Shown here one piece after another: positions 25,870 to 34,852 of a DNA stretch of 64,000 bases. Source of the stretch: G963678445 sp963678445 (lineage in GTDB: Bacteria; Hydrogenedentota; Hydrogenedentia; Hydrogenedentales; G963678445). A program made the translations under genes and the position numbers. The DNA lies in contig OY782877.1 of assembly GCA_963678445.1 (NCBI GenBank), positions 1,922,001 to 1,986,000 of the forward strand, read 5' to 3'. The notes beneath the pieces are model-generated. The model saw only the letters and a list, made by a program, of their open reading frames with translations. It was not told the DNA's origin and made no database searches. The first letter of the stretch is position 1. Every line of letters begins with the position of its first letter.

Positions 25870-27990
25870 ATGCGAAAGATCTCTATACAAAATATCGCTA
25901 TTATACTGGCGACGCTCATGCTCTGGAGTGGGGCAGCGGTCGCACAAACGCTAGAACAGGCGCCGTTGAATCCCGCCTTTACGCAGTGGCTTCAAGACGC
26001 AAAAAAAGTGAGCGAAAATGGGGTTTCTGGCTATATCCCTTCGCCCATAGACCGGAGCCACCTATACAAAAAAGCCGGGAAAACCCCCGAAACAAAAGCA
26101 CCTGCGAGTTATAGCCTGCGCAGCCAAGGCGAATTGACCCCTGTCAAAGATCAGGTAGTCAGTGGTCCCTGCTGGGCCTTTGCCGCCTATGCCTCTCTGG
26201 AGAGCACGCTGTTAAAACAGCTCTCCGAGACGTGGGACTTTTCCGAGAACCATCTAAAGAATTACCATGGCTTTGATAAAGGCCCGTTGGACGGCGGTAA
26301 CGCAGACATGGCATTGGCCTATCTGGCACGCTGGGATGGCCCTGTCCTGGAAACGGATGACCCCTATACCCCTTCCGATGATCGCCCCTCGCCTGGTGGC
26401 CCACAGCAAAAAATAGTGACCGAGGCCTTGTTGCTAACCGATCGAGCCGATATTAAAGACGCTATCATGACCTATGGCGCGGTTGCCTCATCCATGTACT
26501 ACGCAACAGCCAATTACAACAGCACACAAAACACGTATTACTATAGCGGCGCTTCCCAATCGAATCATGGCATTGCGCTGGTCGGTTGGGATGACGCAAA
26601 AGTCGTCTCCTCTGCGCCTGGCGCTGGCGCCTGGCTGGTCAAAAATAGCTGGGGAACCGGCTTTGGCGACGGCGGCTATTTCTACCTCTCCTACTACGAC
26701 ACCGTAGCCGGAAAAAAGGGACGGGTTTTTAACACCACCGTAGACACCGACGCCTATGCGCAGGTCTATCAATACGATCCGCTCGGTCCAACAGGCTCCT
26801 ATGGTTATGGAAACACAACCGCCTGGGGCGCAAATGTCTTCACCGCCACCGCCGATGAAGAATTACTGGCCGTGGCGACCCACTTCCTCAGCCCCGGCTC
26901 TTCCTACGAAATTTACATCTATGACAACTTCAACGGCTCAAGTTTTTCAACACAACTAACCACCGTCAGTGGAACCGTTCCTTATGCCGGGTACTACACC
27001 ATTTCCCTGCCAACCCCCGTTACACTGCAAAATGGCGATGACTTCGGCGTAGTCATAAAATATACCACGCCCGGCGAAACTTTCCCCGTACCCACAGAAA
27101 GTATCGTACCCAGCTACAGCAGCGCTGCTTCCGCCGCCGCAGGACAGAGTTTCCTCAGCAGCGACGGCACCTACTTTTCCGACCTTGCATCGCAAAGCGG
27201 TCAACCCAACGTCTGCATTAAAGCACTCACCGGTGCCTCCACGCCCCCCTCACCCGTGGTACAGTTCGAGCAAGGCGCCTATTCCGTGCAGGAAGCCTCA
27301 ACGACGACAGATATTAACGTCGTTATTGCACCAAGTCCGGAAACCGGGGAAACCGTCGTAGTCAGCTACGCCGCAGAGGCCATTTCCAGCACTGCCGGTG
27401 CCGATTTCACCATGACAAGCGGCACGCTGACCTTCGCCTCCGGCGACACGCAAAAAACCTTCTCCGTAACCCTACTCGACGACTGGCTTCTGGAAGGGGA
27501 TGAGACGCTGCGCCTCACCTTGACCCTGGACAGTGGCGACGCCACTTTAGGTGCCCATAACCCGGTACTGTTGACGATTGTCGATGATGAGGTGGATTCC
27601 GATGGCGATCAAATCCCCGATGCTATCGAAGAAACGCTAGGTTCAAATCCCAACCAGGCCGACACCGACCACGATGGCATCAACGACTTCGACGAAGTCA
27701 CCAATTTTGGTGTTGAAAACTGGACGGACTGGAGCGCTATCGATGGCTACGCCGCCGTTGTATATAATCCCATCACCAATCCTGGCGGTGTTTTCACCGA
27801 TGTCCTGAACGCCGACAGTGACGGCGACAGCGTCTCCGATGGCGCCGAACGCACCTTTGGCACAAGTCCCATCGATCCTGCCGATGTGCCCGAACTCCCC
27901 GTGCTAAACCACCTCGCACTGCTGGGAATCATCCTTACCCTGATCACCTGCATGCTGTGGCGACTCCATAAACAGCGCACCACTGCGTAA
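25870..27990 (+). CDS. Secreted papain-like (C1A) cysteine protease with Calx-beta and Ca-binding repeats
   Basis: 706 residues from ATG 25870 (GGAGGT 11 bp upstream). A signal peptide ends near ALA-like GAAVAQ (residue 26). The catalytic domain has Gln95, Cys101 (SGPCWAFAAY), His233 (NHGIALVGWDD) and Asn259 (WLVKNSWGTGF). A beta-rich region follows (about 290-440), then a Calx-beta domain (about 465-575, ending LLTIVDDE). Thrombospondin type-3-like Ca loops come next (DSDGDQIPDAIEE, DTDHDGINDFDE, NADSDGDSVSDGAE). The C-terminus has an LPVL motif, a hydrophobic helix and basic residues (WRLHKQR), resembling a sorting/anchoring tail. An RPT2 hairpin follows. Confidence 0.9.
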   Translation: MRKISIQNIAIILATLMLWSGAAVAQTLEQAPLNPAFTQWLQDAKKVSENGVSGYIPSPIDRSHLYKKAGKTPETKAPASYSLRSQGELTPVKDQVVSGPCWAFAAYASLESTLLKQLSETWDFSENHLKNYHGFDKGPLDGGNADMALAYLARWDGPVLETDDPYTPSDDRPSPGGPQQKIVTEALLLTDRADIKDAIMTYGAVASSMYYATANYNSTQNTYYYSGASQSNHGIALVGWDDAKVVSSAPGAGAWLVKNSWGTGFGDGGYFYLSYYDTVAGKKGRVFNTTVDTDAYAQVYQYDPLGPTGSYGYGNTTAWGANVFTATADEELLAVATHFLSPGSSYEIYIYDNFNGSSFSTQLTTVSGTVPYAGYYTISLPTPVTLQNGDDFGVVIKYTTPGETFPVPTESIVPSYSSAASAAAGQSFLSSDGTYFSDLASQSGQPNVCIKALTGASTPPSPVVQFEQGAYSVQEASTTTDINVVIAPSPETGETVVVSYAAEAISSTAGADFTMTSGTLTFASGDTQKTFSVTLLDDWLLEGDETLRLTLTLDSGDATLGAHNPVLLTIVDDEVDSDGDQIPDAIEETLGSNPNQADTDHDGINDFDEVTNFGVENWTDWSAIDGYAAVVYNPITNPGGVFTDVLNADSDGDSVSDGAERTFGTSPIDPADVPELPVLNHLALLGIILTLITCMLWRLHKQRTTA

Positions 27991-28010
27991 CGACGTGGTA
28001 TAGATTTTTC

Positions 28011-28070
28011 TGGGGGGACCTTTTTGTTCACAAAAAGGTCCCCCCCAACCCCCCTCCAAAAAAACTTTCT
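28011..28070 (+). repeat. RPT2 hairpin element, copy 2 (terminator-like)
   Basis: Perfect 15-bp stem GGGGGGACCTTTTTG / CAAAAAGGTCCCCCC with loop TTCA, then AACCCCCCTCCAAAAAAACTTT. It lies 20 bp after the protease stop codon. Confidence 0.85.
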
Positions 28071-28145
28071 ACGACCAAAAGCTAGAATTAGGGTCCTTGA
28101 CGTGAATCGTCAGGACGAAGCTAACTACATATTCGTTTTTCTTTG

Positions 28146-28175
28146 CTTCTTTCTTTTTCCGTAAAAAGAAAGAAG
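28146..28175. terminator. Poly-A/T hairpin between convergent genes (repeat-associated)
   Basis: 13-bp stem CTTCTTTCTTTTT / AAAAAGAAAGAAG with loop CCGT, just past the lexA stop. Near-identical hairpins occur at 36920-36949 and 53625-53654, and a decayed one near 38592-38618, so it is also part of the repeat families. Placement suggests a terminator for lexA. Confidence 0.65.
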
Positions 28176-28180
28176 AGTTC

Positions 28181-28798
28181 CTAGTGAATCGTTCGTTGCA
28201 GTGCAACAACGACGCCTTGCAATTGTACTTCACGAGCCGGAAAGCGCATAGGTAAAAGCAAGGCATTGGCAGGACGCAGCTCTATGTATTCCCCCATGGG
28301 ATGAAAATGTTTTACGGTAGCCTCGTCGTGTACAAGCGCAACGACAATATCGCCCGTACGCGCCACCCGATCCTGATCGATAATGATAACGTCGCCATCA
28401 AGAATGCCGTCTTCGATCATGCTGTCGCCTGTAACGCGTAGCGCATAGGCGCGTTGAGACATCAATGTGGAGGAAACGGGGATATGGGTTTCCACATTTT
28501 CTTCCGCCAACAAGGGGGAGCCTGCGGCCACGCGGCCCAGCAACGGCAGCATGCCCACTTCGTGCTGATACAAGGCCGTACCCGCTTTTTCGGTAATACG
28601 GATGCCGCGCGCCTTTGAGGAACGCTCAATATAGCCCTTTTTACTCAAGGCGACCAAGTGATCATTCACGCCGTTGAGCGAGGAGATATTGAATGCCTTT
28701 CCAATCTCCGCAATGGTCGGGGGATAACCTCTGTCACGAATAGAGGTAATTATAAAATCCAGGACTTCACGCTGTCTTTTTGTCAATTCCCGGGCCAT
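28181..28798 (-). CDS. lexA: LexA SOS repressor
   Basis: 205 residues from ATG 28798, chosen because AAGGAG lies 7-8 bp upstream; the frame is open further but without support. The N-terminal winged helix MARELTKRQREVLDFI is followed by PPTIAEIGKAF. The self-cleavage site is Ala92-Gly93 in RVAAGSPL, and the Ser-Lys dyad is Ser126 (TGDSM) and Lys163 (ATVKHF). It represses DNA-damage genes and cleaves itself with RecA filaments. A 16-bp palindrome just upstream is a likely autoregulatory operator. Confidence 0.97.
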   Translation of the reverse strand: MARELTKRQREVLDFIITSIRDRGYPPTIAEIGKAFNISSLNGVNDHLVALSKKGYIERSSKARGIRITEKAGTALYQHEVGMLPLLGRVAAGSPLLAEENVETHIPVSSTLMSQRAYALRVTGDSMIEDGILDGDVIIIDQDRVARTGDIVVALVHDEATVKHFHPMGEYIELRPANALLLPMRFPAREVQLQGVVVALQRTIH

Positions 28799-28815
28799 TT
28801 GAGTCTCCTTTATGC

Positions 28816-28831
28816 CTGAAATGTTTTTCAG
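28816..28831. promoter_or_regulatory. Candidate LexA operator (SOS box)
   Basis: CTGAAATGTTTTTCAG: six-base inverted arms CTGAAA/TTTCAG around a 4-bp centre, 18-33 bp upstream of the lexA start codon. It shares the CTG-N10-CAG layout of the proteobacterial SOS box. No other copy was noticed in the window. Confidence 0.55.
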
Positions 28832-28895
28832 CATAATTAAATCATGCTCACAGAGCAAAGTCAAGCTCCATCCTCCTTTTTTCGTATCTCTAAAG

Positions 28896-29009
28896 CGCCC
28901 AACGACCGCAAGGTGACCAGGGGCACACCCAGGAAGTATGGTCCTTGCCATCCCTGAGCACAGCAAAAACTTCGTTTTTATGACAACTTCTCAGATATCT
29001 GTCACTAAA
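28896..29009 (+). repeat. RPT1 copy between lexA and moxR-type gene
   Basis: Reads GCCCAACGACCGCAAGGTGA, then AGTATGGTCCTTGCCATCCC, TTCGTTTTTATGACAACTTC and TCAGATATCTGTCACTAAA. All the RPT1 segments are present in order, so this is one of the fullest copies. Confidence 0.8.
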
Positions 29010-29108
29010 ATGCCGCCACGCATAAAAGTGACATAGTGCTGACCCGTATTATATACTTACGAAGTAAAAGGTAAAGCGACAGCGCCGCAGGCTGGAAAGG
29101 AAGTTCGT

Positions 29109-30053
29109 ATGGAAACGCTCGCATCGTTGCAGGAGCAGGTGACTGCACTGCAGGAAAATCTTGCAATTGTCATTCGGGGTAAAGAAAAGTGCCTGGAGGT
29201 ATTAACGATTGCGTTGCTGGCCGGAGGCGATGTGCTGATGGAGGATGTGCCGGGGGTGGGTAAGACAACACTGGCAAAAGCACTGGCAAAATCCATCGAT
29301 CTAAGCTACAACCGGGTACAGTTCACCCCTGATCTGCTGCCTGCCGATATTCTGGGTTCTTCGATCTACAATCCGGTTACGGGTAAGTTTGAATTTCACA
29401 AAGGGCCTATTTTCTGCAATATCCTGTTGGCGGATGAAATCAATCGCGCCTCACCACGCACACAATCGGCACTGCTGGAGGCAATGAGTGAGCGGCAGAC
29501 AACGATAGAAGGCGTGCTGCATCCGTTGGCGCAGCCTTTCCTGGTAATCGCTACCCAAAACCCGGTGGAATACCACGGCACGTATCCGCTACCGGAAGCC
29601 CAGCTGGATCGTTTCCTTATCCAACTCAAGCTGGGCTATCCCGCCTCCGAGGTAGAGCTGGATGTTTTGTATGATCAGGCACAAACCCATCCATTAACCA
29701 CGCTGCAACCCGTATTACAACGCGACCAATTGCTTGCCATGCAGGAAGCGGTGCGTGCTGTGCGGGTAGAACGCACCGTTGGCGCATATATCATCGCATT
29801 GGTGGAACGCACCCGTCGTGATGAGCGCCTCAAACTGGGGGCAAGTCCGCGTGCATCGCTCATGCTCTTCCGCGCTGCACAATCGGCGGCTTTTGTCGCT
29901 GGTCGCGATTATGTGCTCCCCGACGATGTACAGCGCATGGCGCGGTATGTGCTTCCGCACCGCCTGATGCTGACCTCCAAGGCGAAATATGGTGGTCAAT
30001 CGAAAGGGGATGTGATCAACGAAATCCTGGACACGGTCGCGGTGCCTGCATGA
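29109..30053 (+). CDS. MoxR-family AAA+ ATPase
   Basis: 314 residues. Walker A is VPGVGKTTLAKAL (Lys52), Walker B ILLADEINRASP (about 105-116), and sensor-1 region VIATQNPVEYHGTYPLPEAQ (about 155-174), all standard for MoxR ATPases. Such chaperone-like ATPases act with von Willebrand-type/DUF58 partners. GGAAAGGAAG precedes the ATG. It overlaps the DUF58 gene by 4 bp, and that gene overlaps the transglutaminase by 4 bp, giving the familiar three-gene module. Confidence 0.95.
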   Translation: METLASLQEQVTALQENLAIVIRGKEKCLEVLTIALLAGGDVLMEDVPGVGKTTLAKALAKSIDLSYNRVQFTPDLLPADILGSSIYNPVTGKFEFHKGPIFCNILLADEINRASPRTQSALLEAMSERQTTIEGVLHPLAQPFLVIATQNPVEYHGTYPLPEAQLDRFLIQLKLGYPASEVELDVLYDQAQTHPLTTLQPVLQRDQLLAMQEAVRAVRVERTVGAYIIALVERTRRDERLKLGASPRASLMLFRAAQSAAFVAGRDYVLPDDVQRMARYVLPHRLMLTSKAKYGGQSKGDVINEILDTVAVPA

Positions 30054-31363
30054 AACGTTTTCGTATAAAATGGAACGGCGGCGCAAAAGCAACACGCCCT
30101 GCCGCTGCACAGTCCTCATCACGGGTAGAGCGTCTCAGAAAATGGAAGGCGTGGTGGTGGTCATTTCGTATGACACAACCCGGGCAATGGATGTTTCTGG
30201 CCTTCCTTGCTTCGGCCATACTCGGCTCCAACTCGTTACAGGTGCCGGTTTACCTGCTGGTCTGCGCGTGGACCGCTTTTTTCGTATGTATTTTTTTACT
30301 GGCTAAACTCTTACGACCACGGGTGAGCATACGCGGTGCATTTCCGGCAAAGGCGCGAACGGGACAGACCCTTACGGCGACCTTTCAGCTCACAAATACA
30401 ACGCGGCGACCGCAATATAACATCGGTCTTGGATTTGCCGGGCTGCCGGATTGTTTTCAACAGCCTGACCTGGATGTGCAGCTGAGCAATATCGAGCCGA
30501 ATGAAACGGAAACACTCCCGCTGCGCTTGAAACCGTTACGGCGTGGCATCTACACGTTGCCCCCTTTGCGTCCTTTTTCTGCATTTCCCTTGAATTTATT
30601 TCGTAGTCCTGCAGGTACGCCGCTTCCAACAACGCCGCTGATTGTTTTACCGCATTTTGAGCCCGTTTCCCGGATCAATATCCCCCTGGGTGCACGCTAT
30701 CAACCGGGCGGTATCGCGCTCACTTCACACATTGGCGAATCGCCCGAGTACATTGGTAACCGTGAGTATCGTCCTGGTGATCCTCTGCGCCATATCGATT
30801 TTCGCTCTTGGGCGCGTCTGGCCAAACCTGTTGTTCGTGAATATCAGGAGGAATATTATCACCGGATTGCGCTGCTGGTGGATACCTACGTGCCCGGTCG
30901 CCGTGCCCCTAAAGCCGAAGGCTTTCCCCATTTTGAAGCAGCGGTCAGTCTGTCCGCAGCTATCGCCGATGCCATGTCGCGAGGAGAATATGTACTCGAT
31001 ATTTTCGCTGCCGGACCGGAGTTGTATGTTTTTCGTACAGGACGCAATACCACATCGTTTGAAAACGTGCTGGAAATTCTGGCGGGGGTAGATGTATGCC
31101 GCACAGATCCCTTTGAAAAAATAGCCCCCGCCTTGGCAGAAGAACTGCATAATATTTCTGCTGTCCTCTGCGTTTTTCTCGACTGGGACAACTCGCGCAA
31201 AAAAATGGTCCAAGCCGCGGTGGAAGCCGGATGTAGTATTAAAATTATCGTGGTTCGCGATGGCGATACTACGTTACCGATTAACTCTGCTGAAGTGTGG
31301 ACTGAGGATGTGACGCAGTACTCCGTCGAAACCATTCGCTCTGGGGGGCTGGAGGTGATATGA
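30050..31363 (+). CDS. DUF58 domain protein (MoxR partner)
   Basis: 437 residues. Two hydrophobic segments near the N-terminus (about residues 48-90) anchor it in the membrane. The DUF58 signature YIGNREYRPGDPLRHIDFRS and WARLAKPVVREYQEE lie around residues 235-275, followed by a VWA-like region. The function of the module is not established. In characterised cases it assists metal loading or envelope-protein maturation. The gene overlaps both neighbours by 4 bp (ATGA), so expression is coupled. Confidence 0.93.
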   Translation: MKRFRIKWNGGAKATRPAAAQSSSRVERLRKWKAWWWSFRMTQPGQWMFLAFLASAILGSNSLQVPVYLLVCAWTAFFVCIFLLAKLLRPRVSIRGAFPAKARTGQTLTATFQLTNTTRRPQYNIGLGFAGLPDCFQQPDLDVQLSNIEPNETETLPLRLKPLRRGIYTLPPLRPFSAFPLNLFRSPAGTPLPTTPLIVLPHFEPVSRINIPLGARYQPGGIALTSHIGESPEYIGNREYRPGDPLRHIDFRSWARLAKPVVREYQEEYYHRIALLVDTYVPGRRAPKAEGFPHFEAAVSLSAAIADAMSRGEYVLDIFAAGPELYVFRTGRNTTSFENVLEILAGVDVCRTDPFEKIAPALAEELHNISAVLCVFLDWDNSRKKMVQAAVEAGCSIKIIVVRDGDTTLPINSAEVWTEDVTQYSVETIRSGGLEVI

Positions 31364-33411
31364 AGTTTCGTTTTGACGAAATAGTGCAACGCCGCCTGGG
31401 CGCTTTATTGTTACTCTTCCTGGAATGCGGCTTGCTCATTTATTGTAAAGAAGAACCTGTTCTTTTTGCAGTTCCTGCTGTACTTTCTTTGTTTCTCGTG
31501 GTCACACGCATAAAATTTACGACCACGCACGACATGCGAATGCGTCTGCTATTAGGGCTGATCGTTCTATGCCTGCTCCTCTGGTTTTTTTATCTGCAAC
31601 ATCAACCGAGGAACATGGGCATCTTCCGAAATAATGTCCGACTCGGTTTGTGTACCTTTTTTCTTTTCTTGCAGGCGTCTCTTTTCGCGCTTCGCCACAC
31701 TACGGGCATGCCCAGTATTTTTCCGCTCTACGGTGTGCTGGCGATTGGATTTGGTTCCGCTTATTTTGAAAATAATCCCACTTTCCGACTTGTTTATTTC
31801 ATTGCTTCCGGTATCTATGCCTTTCTCTCTATCGCGTACTTCAGCACCTTTTCCCAGAAACGTCTGCCACGCCACACAGCCCGCCATGCTTTCTACCCTG
31901 GCGCTGTTTTTCTTGTCCTTCTGGCGTCCACATTCCTGTTAGCTGTTGGCACAGCACGTCTGTTGCCGACCGTGGAACGTCGCATGGATCGACTTTTTGT
32001 AAAAGCCCCGCTCCAGCTTGCGCAAGTAACATTGGGCAAGCGCAACCATAGTGAGTTGGGAGAAATTTCTGCCGCACAGCTGAAGCAAACGCATCGTATT
32101 GTGTTGCGTGTCTATAGCGACGCCAGCCCGGGGTATCTTCGAGGAAATTCGTATGCTGAATACGATGGGAAACGCTGGCGGGCTGAAAAGGACTATACGC
32201 CCTGTCCTCCTGCATTACCTCCTGCTAGTTTAAATGAAAAAGAACCCGGCCAATGGTATGCGATTGATTCCGCGCGTACTCCCGACGCTTCAGTATTGGA
32301 AATCTGGCCGGACAGTGCGATCCAAACCGCACTCTATGCGCCGCTGGAAATTGCCTGGCTAAATATAGAAGGCCCCGACGTACAATCTAATCCGGCGAAT
32401 ATCATCGAAACGGTAACGGCGCTTCGTGGCGCGGTTTACCGCATCTATCCTGGCACACGAACGGATATTCCGGCTTTATCTGAGGAAGAACGCACGCTGT
32501 ATACCTCCTTGCCTGATTCCCTGTCCCCTGAAATTCGCAGGTTGGCACAAGAAATTTGTCACGATGCCAATATGCCCCTGAAAAAGGTGCTCGCTATTAC
32601 GAATTATTTTCACAAAAACTATAGCTACCATCTCGGTATCGAAATTCCTAAAGGGGAAAATCCGCTCGAATACTTCCTTTTGCGCCGACCTTACCCCGCT
32701 GCACATTGTGAATACTTTGCTTGCGCCGCTGCTGTGCTGTTGCGTGCTGCTGGCGTGCCCACGCGTTATGTCACCGGGGTGCTTGCCTGGGAAAAAAGTG
32801 CGTACGCCCCGTATTGGACGGTGCGTAATCGCGATGCACACGCCTGGGTCGAGGCCTACATCGAGGGAGAGGGCTGGATCGTTGTGGAGGCGACACCTGC
32901 AACCGCATTGCCCCAGGAAGGCCCTGGCTCCTGGTTTGCAGGGCCCAAGGATGTGTTTCAACATCTTCTCTTTCAGTTCAAACAATTCTGGCGCGCCTTC
33001 GCTGCCGGTGCCTGGCGGGAACGCCCCGCCGTGCTCATTCAGGCCTTGCTGGCAACCCTCCGTACCGTGTTTACTTCCTGGCTGCTGCTCCCCTTGTTCC
33101 TTATCCTGGGAACAACCTACTTTTTCTGGCGCACCTGGCATCGACGTTCCCATCATATTGAAGCCGCTATTGCCTACGCCGACATGCATGAAATCCTGTT
33201 GCAAATGGATCGGCAAGTGCACAAAAAAGGCGTTACGCGCCGTCCCGAAGAAACCCTCCATGCCTTTGCGAATAGACTGGATCACGAAGCCCCCTTTGCC
33301 AATGCAACACAGGCCGCCCGCTGGTATCGAGTTTACGCGGTTGCACGGTATGGGGCCACGGTAACCCGCGAAGCGATTGCACGGCTACGCAAACAGCTTC
33401 CCAAGGTCTAG
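31360..33411 (+). CDS. Transglutaminase-like membrane protein (TgpA/DUF3488-DUF4129 type)
   Basis: 683 residues. Several N-terminal membrane helices (about 12-200) precede a periplasmic transglutaminase-like domain with Cys450 (YPAAHCEYFACAA), His494 (RNRDAHAWVEAY) and an acidic third residue Glu510 (WIVVEATPA). A further helix lies at about 570-590, then a cytoplasmic DUF4129-like tail. It completes the MoxR-DUF58-TgpA module. The reaction is unproven; the fold supports protein or peptide acyl transfer or proteolysis at the envelope. The third catalytic residue is Glu, which is common in TgpA relatives. Confidence 0.9.
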   Translation: MKFRFDEIVQRRLGALLLLFLECGLLIYCKEEPVLFAVPAVLSLFLVVTRIKFTTTHDMRMRLLLGLIVLCLLLWFFYLQHQPRNMGIFRNNVRLGLCTFFLFLQASLFALRHTTGMPSIFPLYGVLAIGFGSAYFENNPTFRLVYFIASGIYAFLSIAYFSTFSQKRLPRHTARHAFYPGAVFLVLLASTFLLAVGTARLLPTVERRMDRLFVKAPLQLAQVTLGKRNHSELGEISAAQLKQTHRIVLRVYSDASPGYLRGNSYAEYDGKRWRAEKDYTPCPPALPPASLNEKEPGQWYAIDSARTPDASVLEIWPDSAIQTALYAPLEIAWLNIEGPDVQSNPANIIETVTALRGAVYRIYPGTRTDIPALSEEERTLYTSLPDSLSPEIRRLAQEICHDANMPLKKVLAITNYFHKNYSYHLGIEIPKGENPLEYFLLRRPYPAAHCEYFACAAAVLLRAAGVPTRYVTGVLAWEKSAYAPYWTVRNRDAHAWVEAYIEGEGWIVVEATPATALPQEGPGSWFAGPKDVFQHLLFQFKQFWRAFAAGAWRERPAVLIQALLATLRTVFTSWLLLPLFLILGTTYFFWRTWHRRSHHIEAAIAYADMHEILLQMDRQVHKKGVTRRPEETLHAFANRLDHEAPFANATQAARWYRVYAVARYGATVTREAIARLRKQLPKV

Positions 33412-33438
33412 TTTTTCTTGTGCCCCTGATCTTTTCTC

Positions 33439-33467
33439 TTGACATAACTGCGCAACTTTGGTAATAC
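33439..33467 (+). promoter_or_regulatory. Possible promoter of the DUF1559 pseudopilin gene
   Basis: Perfect TTGACA at 33439-33444 with a 17-bp spacer to a weak TAATAC -10 at 33462-33467, about 150 bp before the gene. Confidence 0.35.
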
Positions 33468-33618
33468 TTTTTAAGAATTAGTAATACTGAGTGCGGTAAT
33501 GGTTCTCGTAAAACGTCTGACCCTGCTGATTCTAGGTTGGGCAGATGTTCGCGTTTAATACGCTTTTCAAATTCAACCTGCTAACAAAAACAACCCCATT
33601 ATGAAGGAGACCCCCACT

Positions 33619-34584
33619 ATGAAACGTGGTTTCACACTAATCGAGTTATTGGTCGTTATTGCGATCATCGGTATTCTTGCCGCCATCTTGTTGCCTGCGC
33701 TGGCCCGTGCCCGAGAGGCAGCGCGTCGCGCCAGTTGCCAGAATAATCTCAAGCAATTTGGGCTGGTGTTTAAAATGTACTCCGGCGAAAGCAAAGGGAG
33801 TAAATTCCCACCGCTTATGCCTTTTAGTAACCCCAACGGCGTGCCTATCTTTGCCGCCCCGAATCCCGATTCTGTCTTTCCCGAGTATCTGAACGATCTG
33901 AACGTCGCGGCATGCCCTTCCGACAGCAAGGCCGATGGATCGGGTAACTATGTAGCTGCACGCCTGCCCGATGGTGATTTGGAGGACCATTTAAAAGCTG
34001 CGCGTGAAAATGATGACGAAATGAGTACCCGCTACTTCCTGTCCGGCATTTTGGGCCGTTCCTATTGGTACCATGGCTTTGCCATGCGCAATGTGGAGGA
34101 ATTCTATGGTGTCTGGAACGCTACGGGTACGGCGGAATCTCTGGGGGAGGTGGGGCCTGACCCCATTACTGGGGTAGACGAGGTAACCGTAACCATGGGT
34201 CTTTTACTAAAAAATTGGGATGGCGATTTGAAAGTGGAAGAAAAATTACCTTGGACGGCCATTCAGGGGAAGGGCTTTGGTGGAAATGATGTCGCCATGC
34301 GTTTGCGGGAAGGGATTGAGCGTTTCGCCATCACCGATATTAATAATCCCGGCGCTTCTGCATTGGCTCAAAGTGAAGTTGTGGTGATGTTTGACACCTT
34401 TGGCACCACCGAGGCAAATACGGCGGGTGTTGTTATTTTCAACCACATTCCCGGTGGCTCCAATGTGCTGTACATGGATGGGCACGTGGAATTCGTCCGC
34501 TACACAGATCGTTTCCCGATAATTGACGACGAAGAGAATAATTATGGCTTACCACGGCAAGTAGCCCACTACGGTTTGCAATAA
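33619..34584 (+). CDS. DUF1559-type pseudopilin (prepilin N-terminal cleavage signal)
   Basis: 321 residues from ATG 33619 (AAGGAGA 11 bp upstream; ATG 33601 overlaps it). The leader MKRGFTLIELLVVIAIIGIL, then AAILLPALARAREAARRASC, is the classic signal of the large DUF1559/H-X9-DG pseudopilin group expanded in Planctomycetes, Lentisphaerae and related lineages. The C-terminal NVLYMDGHVEFVRY is the matching H-x-DG-type terminal motif. It is probably assembled by a type IV pilus/T2SS-like machine; its role is unknown. A strong hairpin follows. Confidence 0.92.
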   Translation: MKRGFTLIELLVVIAIIGILAAILLPALARAREAARRASCQNNLKQFGLVFKMYSGESKGSKFPPLMPFSNPNGVPIFAAPNPDSVFPEYLNDLNVAACPSDSKADGSGNYVAARLPDGDLEDHLKAARENDDEMSTRYFLSGILGRSYWYHGFAMRNVEEFYGVWNATGTAESLGEVGPDPITGVDEVTVTMGLLLKNWDGDLKVEEKLPWTAIQGKGFGGNDVAMRLREGIERFAITDINNPGASALAQSEVVVMFDTFGTTEANTAGVVIFNHIPGGSNVLYMDGHVEFVRYTDRFPIIDDEENNYGLPRQVAHYGLQ

Positions 34585-34603
34585 ACACCCCTTTTTCTTT
34601 TGA

Positions 34604-34636
34604 ATTGCCCTTCCATGTTCGACATGGAAGGGCAAT
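34604..34636 (+). terminator. Strong hairpin after the DUF1559 gene
   Basis: Perfect 15-bp stem ATTGCCCTTCCATGT / ACATGGAAGGGCAAT with a 3-nt TCG loop. The T-run after it is weak, but position and stability suggest a terminator. Confidence 0.75.
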
Positions 34637-34718
34637 ATTGTGTATAACCAGTGTTATTTTTAGACGATTCGTAGTATCCTTCTTTCGCCGGCCCTTTTTG
34701 CGGCATCTTTCCAAAGTG

Positions 34719-34831
34719 ATCCAGGGACCACAACCAAGTGGCCAGCGCCACCGGAAATATCTATGGCCCTTGCCGTCCCTGACCGCTGCAAAAAAATTTT
34801 ATGACCGCTTTTCAGATTTAAGTCACTAAAT
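34719..34831 (+). repeat. RPT1 copy upstream of the metal ABC genes
   Basis: Reads CCAGGGACCACAACCAAGTG, GCCAGCGCCACCGGAAATAT, CTATGGCCCTTGCCGTCCCT, then TTTCAGATTTAAGTCACTAA. It ends 22 bp before the substrate-binding-protein gene. Confidence 0.8.
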
Positions 34832-34852
34832 TTTAAGGTATAACCAGATAAA

